NCBI GenBank assembly: GCA_900708905.1
Contig: CAADRB010000024.1
Span: forward strand, 1,460,723 to 1,524,722
From: Hymenolepis diminuta
Taxonomy: Eukaryota > Platyhelminthes > Cestoda > Cyclophyllidea > Hymenolepididae
Length of the DNA: 64,000 nt
Direction: 5' to 3'
Shown here one piece after another: positions 1 through 12,600 of the stretch (position 1 is its first letter; each line of letters opens with the position of its first letter). A model generated the notes under the pieces. It saw only the letters and a list, made by a program, of their open reading frames with translations. It was not told where the DNA came from and did no database searches. Made by a program: the position numbers and the translations under genes.

Positions 1-1512
1 TAAGTATTAGTGTTCATTTAAACCAGAGGAAGATACCTCTAGTCAATCTTTCTCTCAAAGATTTAAGAAAACATAGACAAAGAAATATCATTTTCAAATA
101 TTCCGAAATAATTCAGATAAGCATTTGGAGCCAGTTTATTGCTTTGTTTAAATCATGGTAACTTAAGAACGCGAAAATTTGAAATCGCATATAAATGAGT
201 ATTACAATTAAGGAGCAAATTTTTGCAAATAGATAATTATTCCTCTACCTTCTTCTACGGTCGAGAAGAAGTAAGCATAACGCAATGAATCATCAGCAGT
301 TATTAAACGTGAAGCATTTTTGGTAAATAAGCGAGCCAAGGAAAGCTTTTCCCGTTTCTAGAAGACAGCCCAACTCCCTTACTCCCCATCTAAGGCTACT
401 GCTTACTCTCTTTCGCCAATCTTACCAGAAAAAGGTGACTAAAACTGTTTCCAAAATTTAGATCACGAGCTCTAGACTATTGTGACCTTGAGTGGACCAA
501 TGGCTGACAAGGGCACACCTCAACTCCCTATCCGATCAAAGGGTTAGTTAATCCAAAATAACGATTTTTTCCATAAGGAGATTTACTACGTACAAATTTA
601 CCAATTTACTCCCCAAATATCATTCCATTTTTAAAATTGGATTATAAAAGCACTTTTAAGAATCTGACATTAAGAACAATTCGACTGTATTGCAAAACAG
701 AAAGAATTTGATCTGACTTTTAGAAATTGTAACTTTAGCTACTGAATACAGGCAGAGAAATAACAAAAAAGGTCATCATTTAACACTATCGTGTTTTATT
801 TAGTTGAAACCACAACCAAGTGATGGATTTATATGTTTATGTTCAATGAAAACGAATGAAATACACGGAGTAAACCAAGAACAGGAAAAAACTGTAATTC
901 TCATTAAAGTGGCCGTCTGTTTATGAATGAAAGGCACGTTTAGGTAGATACAACAAAGTTCGACCTAGAGATAGAAATCAATACTTTGCAATAAGGCGCA
1001 GCGAACACTTGAAGTCGTTTGGTGAGTCAAAATAACACACGGAGTTCAAATTTTTCAAGGGAGGATAACGTAATAAGCTGAGTTGAAAATGATTAATTAT
1101 TTAACAGGGAGCTATTTGAATTTGTCTTTTGGCAAATTAAAAGTATTCTATCAAATCTCGCTCATTTTAACGTCTGCTTCACTTAATATAATGATGGCTT
1201 GACACATGAAATTTAGAGCATTGCTGTCATAGGATTTACGAAGCCTTAGACGCCGACATCCAATCTAGTAAACATTCACATGCTCGGATACAGGCTTTCT
1301 TTCGTCATAAAGGAATCTTGTGAAACCTAAACTTGTGAAAATATTCGAAAATCGGTGCCAAAATCCACTAACTAATAAACAGCCATCAATCCAATCTTCA
1401 AATAAACTTAAATATCTGACCTAAAAGATCTTAAGGGACTATAGTGTCCTCCACTCAATTTTAATAACAATCTTCATTTTCGTAAATTAAAATGTTTAGG
1501 ATTCACTCTCCT

Positions 1513-1531
1513 CCCCTCCCTCCCCCCGCCC
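1513..1531 (-). other. G-quadruplex-type motif (C-rich on plus strand)
   Basis: C-runs at 1513-1516, 1518-1520, 1522-1527 and 1529-1531 are separated by single bases. The minus strand, which is the NOVA sense strand, therefore holds four G-runs with one-base loops, the most stable quadruplex type. Confidence 0.65.
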
Positions 1532-2227
1532 GGTAAATGTAGTGTTGACAGCTGAATGTTTTTCACCAAACATACATCATAATCACATCACTGTGGTCCA
1601 GAGTATTCTGCTTCACTCTTTTGGTATCGAAAAAATGTTACGTATTAACTGTGATTATTGAGTTTTGAGATTTTATAAAATTTGTGCTATTTTCAATGCC
1701 AATCATATGCTAATCGAAGTACCAACTCTGAATTGTTTACAACTTTCAAACTTTTCTGTCACGTTTATTTTATTTCCTCACCAATCGGTAAACAAATTAT
1801 TCAGTTGGCTAATTGTCCCTTGTCTTATTTGAGGTTTGTTTTCTACCTTTCATACTGAATTCTCACATGGGTAGTAATGCATAGATGTTATTCTTTGCAA
1901 AACAAAGCAGAATACATAAACAAATTATGACAGACGATGGGGAGAACCGTCTCATATACAGCATCGAAAGAAGTTATATCGATCACAAACTCAAAACTCT
2001 GAGGCATAATTAAGAAATCAATATAGGCACAGGCTAATAAACTCCTATCTAGGAATTGGTGGTCTTACTCAATAGGAAGAAATGGTAAAGAATTCAACAA
2101 CTATCTCTTAACAGGAAAGTTGAGCTGTAAATATTCGTGTTAATAATTTGACTTGCAAAAACAGATTTTAACCCACTGCGAAAACAGAGAAAGGACTAGC
2201 AACGCTGACAGCAGAGAAGGAAGTTTC

Positions 2228-2261
2228 GGGGGGAAGGAGAGGGGGAGGAGGAGGGGGAGGG
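2228..2261 (+). other. G-quadruplex-type motif
   Basis: G-runs at 2228-2233, 2241-2245, 2253-2257 and 2259-2261 with loops of 7, 7 and 1 bases meet the usual four-run rule. Confidence 0.6.
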
Positions 2262-2594
2262 CAGAACGAGGGCAGACTAAGTGTATAAGGCGAAAAAAAA
2301 TACAACGGAGCGTTGCGCAGCAGCATGCTGCACAGGACTACACGCGAAAGCGCCTCTTTCCCCCCGTGCACGCACTCTGTCCAATCGACCAGTAGCAAAT
2401 GAGAGCGCAGTGGAGAAGGCAAAATCTAGGCACACATACGCACGCACGCACCCAAAATGCAAGGTCTCATTTGGGCGCAGGAGAAAAAAAACCCCTAACG
2501 CAAATGCGTATAGTACGGACAGAAGTAGAAGGAGTAGTTTAGACCAGAGAGTGCGTGCACAACCCTTCTTCCTATCCGTATATGTGTACGCATG

Positions 2595-2621
2595 AATGAC
2601 CTTGAATGGCTCAAGGTCATT
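2595..2621. promoter_or_regulatory. Perfect inverted repeat carrying paired TCAAGGTCA sites
   Basis: Arms AATGACCTTGA (2595-2605) and TCAAGGTCATT (2611-2621) flank the loop ATGGC. Each arm contains TCAAGGTCA on one strand, the extended half-site of NR5A and ERR nuclear receptors. The arrangement is everted, with 11 bases between the AGGTCA cores. It could act as DNA site or RNA hairpin. Confidence 0.5.
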
Positions 2622-2750
2622 TTAAACGGCTGCTACTTTCCCTCTCTCGCTGTTTCTCTGACTTTCTCCCTTTTGTTCGTTTCTATTCTCCGTGTGTTCA
2701 GACATGTCTAGGCTAATATATACCTCCAAGGTCCATGTATTTCGGCTCGA

Positions 2751-2791
2751 TATCACACTGGGTGATAGTGCTAGCACCACCCAGTGAGATA
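2751..2791. repeat. Nested inverted repeat (long hairpin)
   Basis: CACTGGGTG (2756-2764) pairs exactly with CACCCAGTG (2778-2786). Between them lies ATA and the 10-base palindrome GTGCTAGCAC (2768-2777). Outside the stem, TATC and GATA pair again after an A:A mismatch. The result is a stem of 9 plus 4 pairs with a self-complementary top. Confidence 0.65.
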
Positions 2792-3450
2792 AGATATAAT
2801 TAATTTTAGCTGTTATATACACTATGATTTCACATAGATCCAAGGAAAAGCAATTCTTGGCGTTATGTCGAGAAAACGAATTCGGGACTATGAGGGCAGA
2901 TGTTGAGAAAATGTCTGCGAATCAAGAATTTCTAATGTTTCGTCACATTTTATACGCACTTCAATCAAATGCATTTTATAATACTTTCACCTGAATTAAC
3001 CGATAAATGTACTATTCTAAGATTATTTGAAAAAATGACGAGGTCTGTTAACTTATATTTAGATCCTTGAAGATAGATTACAAAGAACAGTGTAATCAGT
3101 TTAAAGGTCACGTATTTGAAGGTGTAAATGTCTTTGGGAAGTTATTTGCGAAGTTATGAAAATGTTATGAAAAGGTAGACGTTCCACAACTCTAGAAAGT
3201 ACAAAAGAATAGAAGAGTAAACTAACATCAGTATCTGATTTGATAATCTCGATATTCTACCAATCCTTATTAAAAAGATAAATGATTGAATGACAGCTGA
3301 CTGAGTAAAGGCACGTATACACATAGTTAGTCAACAAATTTGGTTAATTATGATCAATTAAAGGGGTGGTAGAATGTGAGTTTCTGAGAAGAGGATATTT
3401 CTCCTCTCTACGAAGAGCTGTGCATTAACACTACCCATAATGAATTTTAA

Positions 3451-3476
3451 GGGTGGAGGGGGGGGGGAGAGAAGGG
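3451..3476 (+). other. Poly-G tract with quadruplex potential
   Basis: A run of ten G (3458-3467) is flanked by GGG at 3451-3453 and 3474-3476. Confidence 0.6.
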
Positions 3477-4086
3477 AGACATTAACAAAGTAACAAAATG
3501 AACACTTTGGCTTGTATCAATCACATGCTCTTCTGCCATCTAAAGGAGATAAAGGCATCGAAATGAGTATGACCGCCTTCTTAAATAGATTAGTTATGAA
3601 TAACAAACAAACAAAATTTAATTGAAGCCCTGGACACAAATGTTAGAGTTAGAAATCCAGAGATATGAGGGTGATCGCCATTTCTCTCCATTGTTATTTA
3701 TCATGTTTTGATCCCGATAAATCGAATCCTAGATATAAAACAATATTACGCGTAATGAAGGTTATTCATTCAGAGTAAAAATCCTGAATACCATAGAGCT
3801 TCAATTTCACAATCATTAAAAAGGGACAAAATCACTATTTACCTTCTCCTAGTTTCTATAAAGTTAGAAAATCAACTTCTAAACAGTAAAAATTTAATAA
3901 AAGAACCATAATTAGAGCAGGAAAGGGGAGAAGGTAAAACCCCACTAATTCCAACATTGAGTTTGCATTAAAAAGTTCGCTACTATTCTTGTTGCTATAG
4001 CAAGCAATCATGCCAGCTAAAATTTTACGGACAGACGGAAATTACGGACGTATTTCTCGAACGCTCCATTAGAGGAGGAGGAGGAA

Positions 4087-4097
4087 GGGGGGGGGGG
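4087..4097 (+). other. Poly-G tract (11 G)
   Basis: Eleven consecutive G follow a GGA-repeat (GAGGAGGAGGAGGAA). This is unusual in AT-rich DNA and a likely length-variable site. Confidence 0.7.
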
Positions 4098-4565
4098 TTA
4101 AATAAACACCATATTTTAATAATATGCCTATTTTTCACAAATATTATCAACAAAATCTGCACAGGAAGTTGATTTTAACAATCCTTACGGAAGTTAGTGG
4201 GAAACAGGACTTTTTTTTCTAACCCAAAAAATCAGTTCATTTTAAATTATCTGTGTAATGAAACGGCGATAAATTATTAACAAGTGTCAATCACTACAGA
4301 TGTAGGTTTACTGACTATCATTTATGTGAGCTGTCGTGATATTGAACATATTAATAGTCCCTCAACTAATTTCGTAATTTGTGAATTGGAACTAATTAGC
4401 AGCCTATAAGGTACACCTAACAAATCTATTTTCTAAAGATCAATATTGTTACTAGAACAACCAAAATTTAAGACGATTTAAGAGGGAGATCCAATCGTTC
4501 AGATGAGGTGACTTCATTGTAATATTAACTTGCCCCTATTTCTCAAAAATAACCTTAGCAGACCA

Positions 4566-4665
4566 GTGGCCAAAGTACACGCCTATCGAGTGAGTGGCCA
4601 CGAGATCGATGCTCAACGATGCACATCCAGTGATATGCGTAACTAATTGTATTGGTTAATTCTGA
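4566..4665 (+). repeat. tRNA-derived SINE copy, diverged
   Basis: Reads GTGGCCAAAGTACACGCC (A-box region), CACGAGATCGATGCTC (B-box region), then GCACATCCAGTGA and TTGGTTAATTCTG, the two tail blocks shared with the copy at 9492-9612 (GCACACCCAGTGAAC and CTGGTTAAGTCTGG on its minus strand). Confidence 0.55.
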
Positions 4666-6370
4666 TCAGCAAGACGGGTGATAGAAAACAACCTTCCCAT
4701 TAGAATGGCTTCAGAACAACTTTCATCTACCCACTTCCTTTAATACGATTGAATAGTCACACACATAGTGCAAAACTCCATTCAAGGGTCATCTACATTA
4801 GCGTCTAACCAAAAACATCCCTTACCTTACTTTCAGAAGCTTCAAATTCCGCTCCAGCTTCTCACTGGAAACTTTATATCTTCCAGTCTCAATTTGCTAT
4901 AGCGTGAAGAACAATGACATAATAAGAGTGGAAGAAAGAGTGCAATTTCAATCCATCTCAGTGGTAAAAAAGTGGAAATTAAAATGAAATTGTATGCATT
5001 ACAACATAAACGCACACATACACACAACAAGTTTTGTCGTATTCTTAATTGAAAAAAGAACGCGAAAATTTCAAATGTGTGCATGTCCACTAACTAATTA
5101 ATTTTTTCATGAAGTCATCTTTTTGTGATCAGATCGTAAAAAAACAAATGAACAAAACTAATTTGCATTTTAAAATTCATAATTGCAATTAAAGCCAAGG
5201 AGTAATTAGGAGTTATTGAAGCGCTCTTAGAAGGATAGACGATCAATTTATAGATCAGGGAGAGCTTTAATTAATTATCGATATTGAAATGATCCTTCAT
5301 CCCCATTCATCCCCAATATTTGATTTGTTTCAACAATCAATATTGTCTTAACTAGAATATCTCAACTTGTATCATACAGTTGCCTGCCCATTGGTTATTG
5401 AAATGGACATGAAAATGCATTTTAACTCAAGATTTCTAACCAGGATGCTAGGAGGTAACACCTAATGTTTGAATTTTGGAATGCAAGCTCTTGAGCAGAA
5501 AACAACAAATCTAGTAACTTTAGAGTCTGGATTAAGTGGGACTCTTTTGATGTGTTGATGATCCATTCAATCCCTTCCTTAACTGTCTTACTCTTCCTCG
5601 TGTTTATCGCGAGGTAACAAGAATCCCCTCAATAAAGTATAGACTTATCCACTTCGAATACACAAATTCAATTGCCAAGAAATCATCCAAATGCCCCTAG
5701 GATTTAAAACCAGGGGATAATTTAGTGAGTTATCGCATAATTTATTTATTTGTGCATCCAAAAGTCGACAAGAGGAAAGTGGTCTCAAGGGAAAAGGAGG
5801 TTTTGTATATACCGGACCGTCTCTAGAGGGAGTTTAAGTCAATCATCATTGTGCTGAAAGCAATGACTTCTATCATAGAATTTGAACATTCTTGAAGCAT
5901 ACAATGTTTTTCATTAAAAGAAAATATTAAATAATATTTATTCCAAATTGCGAGTCGTATAGGGGGCAGCTTCTTTTAGATAAATCAGCTAAATGAAAGA
6001 CGTAAGGGATCTCCAATTTGAAATTCAACAACCTGATTATACGATTGTGCCAAAAATAACTCCGAGGTCATCGAATGAGAAAAAAATGATGGATCAAGCA
6101 GTGAAAAGGTGATGAATTAACAAAAGAGTACAAAAATTTTGCAATTTATAATTGTGGAAAGCAACAGAAATTGGTTAGCAGAAGATCCAATAAGTGACAA
6201 AAGAGATGACATCAAAAAGGCAGTGAGGGCAACGTCAACGTTGGAAAAGGTGTTACTTCATCTTACTTCTTTTTGGGAATCTGGTTGTGTAACATTTATG
6301 AAATGAGTAGCTTGTGTTCCAAAATTCAAATTTCGTGATGCGTCCGCCTTGATGAGAAACTTGAATTTTG

Positions 6371-6471
6371 CCAGACTTAACTAGTGGCTGAAAATTCAGG
6401 ATATGCACCGTCGGGGCTTCGAACCCGTGATCTCTGATTTCGCGGACGTGTTCATTAACCATTAAACTGGA
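6371..6471 (-). repeat. tRNA-derived SINE copy with intact B box
   Basis: On the minus strand it reads GGTTAATGAACACGTCCGCG, then GATCACGGGTTCGAAGCCCC, whose GGTTCGAAGCC fits the pol III B box, and ends AGTTAAGTCTGG. The plus-strand start CCAGACTTAAC is identical to that of the copy at 9492. Confidence 0.6.
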
Positions 6472-9400
6472 GGTAAAAACACTTCGCCTTTAGAATCAGT
6501 CAGTTTAAATATATATATTTCTAAAGAGTTCAAATCTGATTGCTTATTTCAAACACAGATTCTAGCCAAAATATTTGAATTTCCAATGAATATTGGAGAG
6601 CTAATTGATAGGGAGAGATGAAATGTGCACACAAAAACAAATTTTGATTATAAATAAACAAACATGTATTTTTTGTTATGAAAAAGTTCGAAACATACCA
6701 TGCAGCACAATGTCAATCGCATGCAGGCTAAAAGTGGCACCAACGGAAATTGATGACAGTATTCTACTTTTCCTTTGCATTAAAAACTCACTTTCATTCC
6801 AAATTTAATAAAATTTTTCAGTGTTATTATTTCAGTAATGTGTATTAATTTTATTTTTTAAAAAAATATGATTTTAAGGAATTACCAGTAAGTCAAAGAT
6901 GCATGACCTACTATTTCACTAAATCAACAGGTCAGCGAGCTCCGACTAGCACGGACATGAACCCAAACAGATAACTGAGCCTAGGGACACTTTTATATTA
7001 CAGATTGAATTATCTTCCTTATATGAAAGTGAAAAATACAATTCTGCCGAAATTCGTTTCAAATATGACTCTTGGCTTCATCATCTACGCCCAGTTGATT
7101 CGCTGTTTCACTCCCTTAGAAGAAATATTTTCCTATTTAGTGTGTTCTGTCCCATGATTCAAACGTGTAAAAGGAAATTTTCTATTCCCACAAGTAATTA
7201 CCATAATAGTACAGAGTGTTTTAAATAAAAGCGGATTTTTTAAACATAATGAATTAATCTCCCTGATTAATATGAAAATTGCTCCCGTATCTAAAGGATG
7301 AGAACTAACGCGTTTACTCTAAAGCAGAAAAAAAACGGGTTCCGTGATTCAATTCAGTAACATTTTCAAAGTGAATTTTTGACAGAGGAATGGTCTCCCA
7401 AGGTAAAACTGTATCATGTCAGCATGTTCGTGCCGAACACTACTGAAGTGAACTTTATTAATCTAGCTAATTCAAAGTACGACTGGAATGTTCGAATAAA
7501 TATATTTGGCAGAAAGCAACACAAAATGAATTAATGTGGAGGTTAAAGATGAGATCTTAAATTGGAGAAGGTAAAGCCAATATTCTTAAAATCAACTTCA
7601 AAGCCGGCCAATAATCGAATAGAATTCTCTCAGATATCTGAAGCCGATCAAAATTCCTAAGACAAAGAGGACCCAACTGCAATTTGAGCCGACTTCTGCT
7701 TCCATTTTCCCTAATCTATTCAAATCGTTAATACGATGTCAAATTATATTATCTTCAGTATGTTATTCAGTTTGAGGGAACTCTAGTGAGCTGTTTAAGC
7801 TTATCCTGCACTCAGAAGGAGAAGATGGATTGAAATTGTAAGACCGATCATTCAAATTAGTCAACCGCCCAAAATGTACCGACATCGTTGTCAGAAATCC
7901 AGGGGAACTACTAGGTAAATACTGCACAAATGAAGTAATACTCTTTATATATCCTGACTATTCTAAATACTTGTCCGATCCCGTCCCCTAATTGGACCTT
8001 CCCGTTACTTGATTTCATAAATTTGTATTTTTAACCAGCCGTGATTTATAATACAATCAGAAGCAAATTTATCTGTATTCAAGTCTATAATTTACTACTA
8101 TCCGGATTAAAAAAACGAGCAGTGGAGACTTATCAGACATCCATCTCTCGTAAGGCAAGACAAGTGAGGAGCAGTCAATAATAGATGAAATGCTGTACGG
8201 CTGTCGAGAGAAAGAGAGTAGGCTGGTGACTGAGAATTGCACGAAAATGAGTGATTCACGGGTGTTGGATGCACACACTGACAAGCGCAAGCGATTTGTC
8301 ATCGTCTTTCGCAAAAATAAATCCACCATTCTCGCACGCATATTTTTTCCTGTCAGAGACAGTGAAATACTCGCTTATAATTTTGGATAAGTGTATTGTT
8401 ACGGTAACCCATGGCAATGCAAAGTTAAATTTCCGTCTCTTGGGCATCTGAAAGTGCGAAATGATAAAATATTCCACTAAGGAAGGTGGAACATGAGTAC
8501 GAACGAAGTCAAGATGTTAAGGATCTTCTTCTTTATTTAAATTTTATAAGCATTTAATTGGCCACTTTTCATAAGGGCTATGTCAATTAATATTTAAAGG
8601 TTCCAAAGCTCAGTTTTCATGATTGGGATCCTGAAATTCTGGGTGATATTCGGGGCTTGTTTAATTGTGAATGGTTAGTTTGTCACCTCGTTTCGTTTTC
8701 ACGACTACAAGGAGGTAGATGAGACCAGAGAGGGCGTTTAAAGCATTGCAGAGCTCAGAAAGTGTCACTTATGGTTGAATTGAATACAACTAATTGTAAA
8801 CACAATTGGAAACGGAAATGCTCCTAATGCTTTGGGAAACAGTTAACATTGGAGTGATGTTATGTTCTTTAATAAATATTATTCTATTTACTTTTTCTGG
8901 AAATTAATATGAAAACAATGTTGTAACTTGATTTCAAAAACAAATTCCTAATTTCACCAGAAATCGGTTCCATATTCAATAGTCAGGCTCAGATTAGGTC
9001 GAACATTGCACAGACTGAGAAATAAACAAACGGATCGTAAGTAATTTAACCAATGAATTTGCTGAAAACCAATTTAACATTAATCTTATGACCATAGATT
9101 TTATATCTCCCCTGAATAAATAAAAATTCATTCTTAGAAGAGACAATATAGGTAGCTAGAGAAAACAATCCCCTGATTGTAATTTCAGGTTTCCGGCAAC
9201 ATTTTAAATCGAAACTCGACATTATTCAAATAATAGCAAGTTAAGAGAAGCACTGCAAAAGGAGAAGAGACGAATACACTCACAATATAGCAACATCAAC
9301 AAACATACTCGAACATAAAAATGATCCTAAAGTTGATTACCTCAAGAAGGGGGTGAATAAAAGGGAATTAAATAATAAATGATTCCCAAATTCATTAAGG

Positions 9401-9491
9401 AGAGCGTTTTTCAACACTCGCCTTGAGCAGAGGGATAGGATTATGGAACATCTCCAGTGATAAACTCGAATTCTGTCACCCTATATTATCA

Positions 9492-9612
9492 ACCAGACTT
9501 AACCAGTGTGGTGGGTCATTCTGTTCACTGGGTGTGCACCGATGAGCATCAAAACGGTGACTTTGACTTCGAAGTCAGGCACGTTAACTGTCACACCACT
9601 GCCACACACGCC
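9492..9612 (-). repeat. tRNA-derived SINE copy with full tail
   Basis: On the minus strand: GTGGCAGTGGTGTGACAGTT (A-box region), CCTGACTTCGAAGTC, then GTGCACACCCAGTGAAC and CCACCACACTGGTTAAGTC. Both tail blocks recur at 34251-34365 (ACACACTCAGTGAACG and CCACGCAAGTCAAGTCTG). Confidence 0.6.
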
Positions 9613-12600
9613 GTTAGAAGAAGTAGCGAAAAGTAATATCTGAGAGAGCTGATATCTTTTGTTTTAGAACATTAAGTACTCGCATTTCATTAAATTGGTG
9701 CATACTTAGAGACAATAAAAAAACCAAAGTCTATACGATTGAACAGAGTCGAGTTTAACTGTCCTATACATTCCGCAATGTACCTAGCGTTTAGGTTATA
9801 AATAGTGTCTGTTTTTTTCGTAAAAGACGAGTATGCGCAGATCTTGCAAATCACCACCCGCTTTCGTCGTGCCTTCTCACCGTCATATATCAGTCAAAGT
9901 ATGAATAAATTTACATAGCTCATGTAACTTAATATTCACCTTATTTGAAAGTTTGGTTAGGTTAGTATTATATTGATAAACCGAATGATCAAGTGTGTAG
10001 AGGAATTTAGGAGTGATGATTTCCCCGTCGGTACACCTCCTCTCGTCAAGGTAAGGAGTAGAATGTACTTGGATCTGACAGGCTTTAAGATTCATCAAGT
10101 CCTTTTGGACATCCAATATCAAATGTATCTACACATTAAAACAGTCACATAGATTGGGCCAAATTTATCTCTGAAAACATTGCAATTTGGAAAGATAGGA
10201 AATTGAATGATGTAGTAATGACCTTCTCGTTTCATTTGTTGTGAGTTGTTAGAATTTCACGAAAAATATGCGTGTTTCATTTATTTCAAACTCACTGAGT
10301 TGTGGTAAATATCTTAAGTTTGACGGTTATTCGCTATGGTGGTTTGAGAATCTATGTTAAAAAAAACACATTTCAGCTAGTATAAACTGGCTGTTCTAAG
10401 CTATTGGGAGAGATAGATTTATGGAAATGCGACTGCCAGTCACTTAGCCGAATTACCTGAATATCTAAATGCCGTGGATACGAACCCGAATTCTGTAAAT
10501 TGAACTTTGGAACATTAGAATATAACGCGATAAACTACAACCATTAAGTAAGAAGTGGATAACCTAATAAATTCAAAATTGAAACGAAGTAAGAATGTTT
10601 TGATGCCCCGCCCTTCAACCCTGACGAGACTATTTTACAAGCCTTAAATGCTTTCCCATCATAAAAACTGCCTATTATTAGGTTTCCCAAGGGTAATAAC
10701 AGTAACATAATGGTTTACTTGGAATCCTAACTAACTTTGTATGGAAGTTAAATCAAAAACTTCATAGGTGCGTTATATTGCAATGTGAATAACTTCCTGG
10801 TCAAAACTGTTGACAATGCAAACTCATTGAACGGATAACAAAATAATTTAATACACCTTTTTATCACGGGATCCAGTAACTGCAAAAACTAGGAGCTGGG
10901 AAGGAGAGGGGTTTAATAAATGTTAAAAATTGCAAATTGAAACAAAATTACAAAAAAATAACAGAATTAGAGCCAAAATTCAGTCAAGGCTAAGGAAAGT
11001 GACGGTCCGTTAAACGTCCCAGAATTTGTGTAATATCTTAAAACGCATAAGTCTCCATGACTTCTCTTTAAAACTCATTTTAATGGAAGAATATAAGTAA
11101 TACAATAGAATTTAGCGAAATGAAGAATAATAATTAATTTATGTTATTTCAAAATGGTTTTATTTCAAATGAACAAACATGCCCACTCGTAACGCGCGGA
11201 ACGAGAAGTGTGGAATTCAGCGGAGACTTCTAAAGTGTACAACCTTATACAATCCCAAAATAGATGCAAAGAACCCTCTTAGGAATAAAATGGAAGGTTA
11301 CACACATTAAATTTAACAAATATTCCTAGATTTTGATAAAAAATTCTGGGTGCCTACGGTATCACGATGGAGAGTTTTGGCAAAATACTCTTTGGTAAAT
11401 ATGATATTTATGATACCAGTAAGATTACATATGCTCCGAATTTTTTATTCTTGTACCTTCTCCGAAATAATTAAAGCAAATTAGTCATTCTTCATAATTT
11501 TGTATATTGAATTTGACATTTGGGTCAGTTCGGGATGTACCCATCTGACAACGAGGGCAAGATAAAATCGATACCTCCAAGAAAAAATTTTTAATTTCAA
11601 ATAGTCTTCTGACACAATAAACACATTTCTCAACAAAAATTACCAAGTTATTTCGATGTCAAGATCTAAATCGTAATCCATCATTTGGTTATGCAGTTTC
11701 ATGTATTTCCCTGTGGGAAATGGTAATCTGAATATGGGAAACGAAGAAGTGGATCTGCCGCTTAAGTGTGCATACATATGAGTTATAGGAAAAGAACATT
11801 TAAAACTTTCCGCTAGTACCTCATGATATTTTCTTCCTAACATTGCACGTTTGCGGATATTTTTCCTCTCCTTGACAGCCAAGACATTTAGAGGGGTACA
11901 CAAAAAAGTAAAGAAAATGAACAGCCCTACTCATTAAAACAAAATTAGATAAATACGAGCGATAGAATCATAAAAAATAAGAAAAAGTCTAACACGAATT
12001 CGCTCCGTTTATTTCGAATAAAATATCTGATTAAATTACGCAATAAGAGACAAATAAAATTTATGAAAAGATAGTGCAAAAGTTTTTAAAAGAATGTTCG
12101 TGAAACATTATCGATTGAATTTTTGAAAAAAAACGCAAACCTAATACGGTCACTGAAATTTAAACGTGCATACTCTGGAAAAACAATCTCTAATAAAAGT
12201 GAAAGAAAAATGTTAATTTGATAACATTACTAGATGACATTGCATTCGATCAACCAATCAATTTACGTAAATAACGGGATAACAGAAAAATAATCAAATG
12301 CCCAATTGAAATGTGGAAAAAAAATGATATTGGGATTTAATTTCCCGGCTTCTACTTCATCTACGTAGCACGTAGCAATATTTTCCAAGGTATATAAAAC
12401 GATAAAATTTTAACAATTGTCACCATAGGTGACTTAAAAGAGGTACCAAAATTCCCAAGGATGGGAAATTATAAATAAAAGTCTAATGCAGCAAGATGCT
12501 CTTATAATTTCGTTTACCATGAGAACTAAATTTGAAGTGGGGAGATTAGAAGAGTGGATTCATAATTTCATAAATTGAAAATAGAATACTAGCTTAGAAA

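Larger units (their letters stand above)
2153..2640. promoter_or_regulatory. GC-richer, CpG-containing island, candidate control element
   Basis: This half-kilobase stands out from the AT-rich surroundings: a G/A tract with a quadruplex motif, a 12-base palindrome GCAGCATGCTGC (2320-2331), CpG-containing strings such as CGCACGCACGCACC, and a perfect inverted repeat at the end (2595-2621). Overlapping open frames on both strands follow from the high GC and resemble no protein. It could be an enhancer, an alternative promoter or an untranslated first exon. Confidence 0.35.

Noticed and set aside
2281..2595. 104-codon open frame in the GC-rich island, with antisense partners
   Set aside because: Low-complexity Lys/Arg/Ser composition, equally open on the opposite strand, and no similarity to any protein I know.
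6410..6440. A true tRNA gene (B box GGTTCGAAGCC, minus strand)
   Set aside because: No acceptor stem or anticodon arm forms, and the flanks match SINE copies elsewhere in the window.
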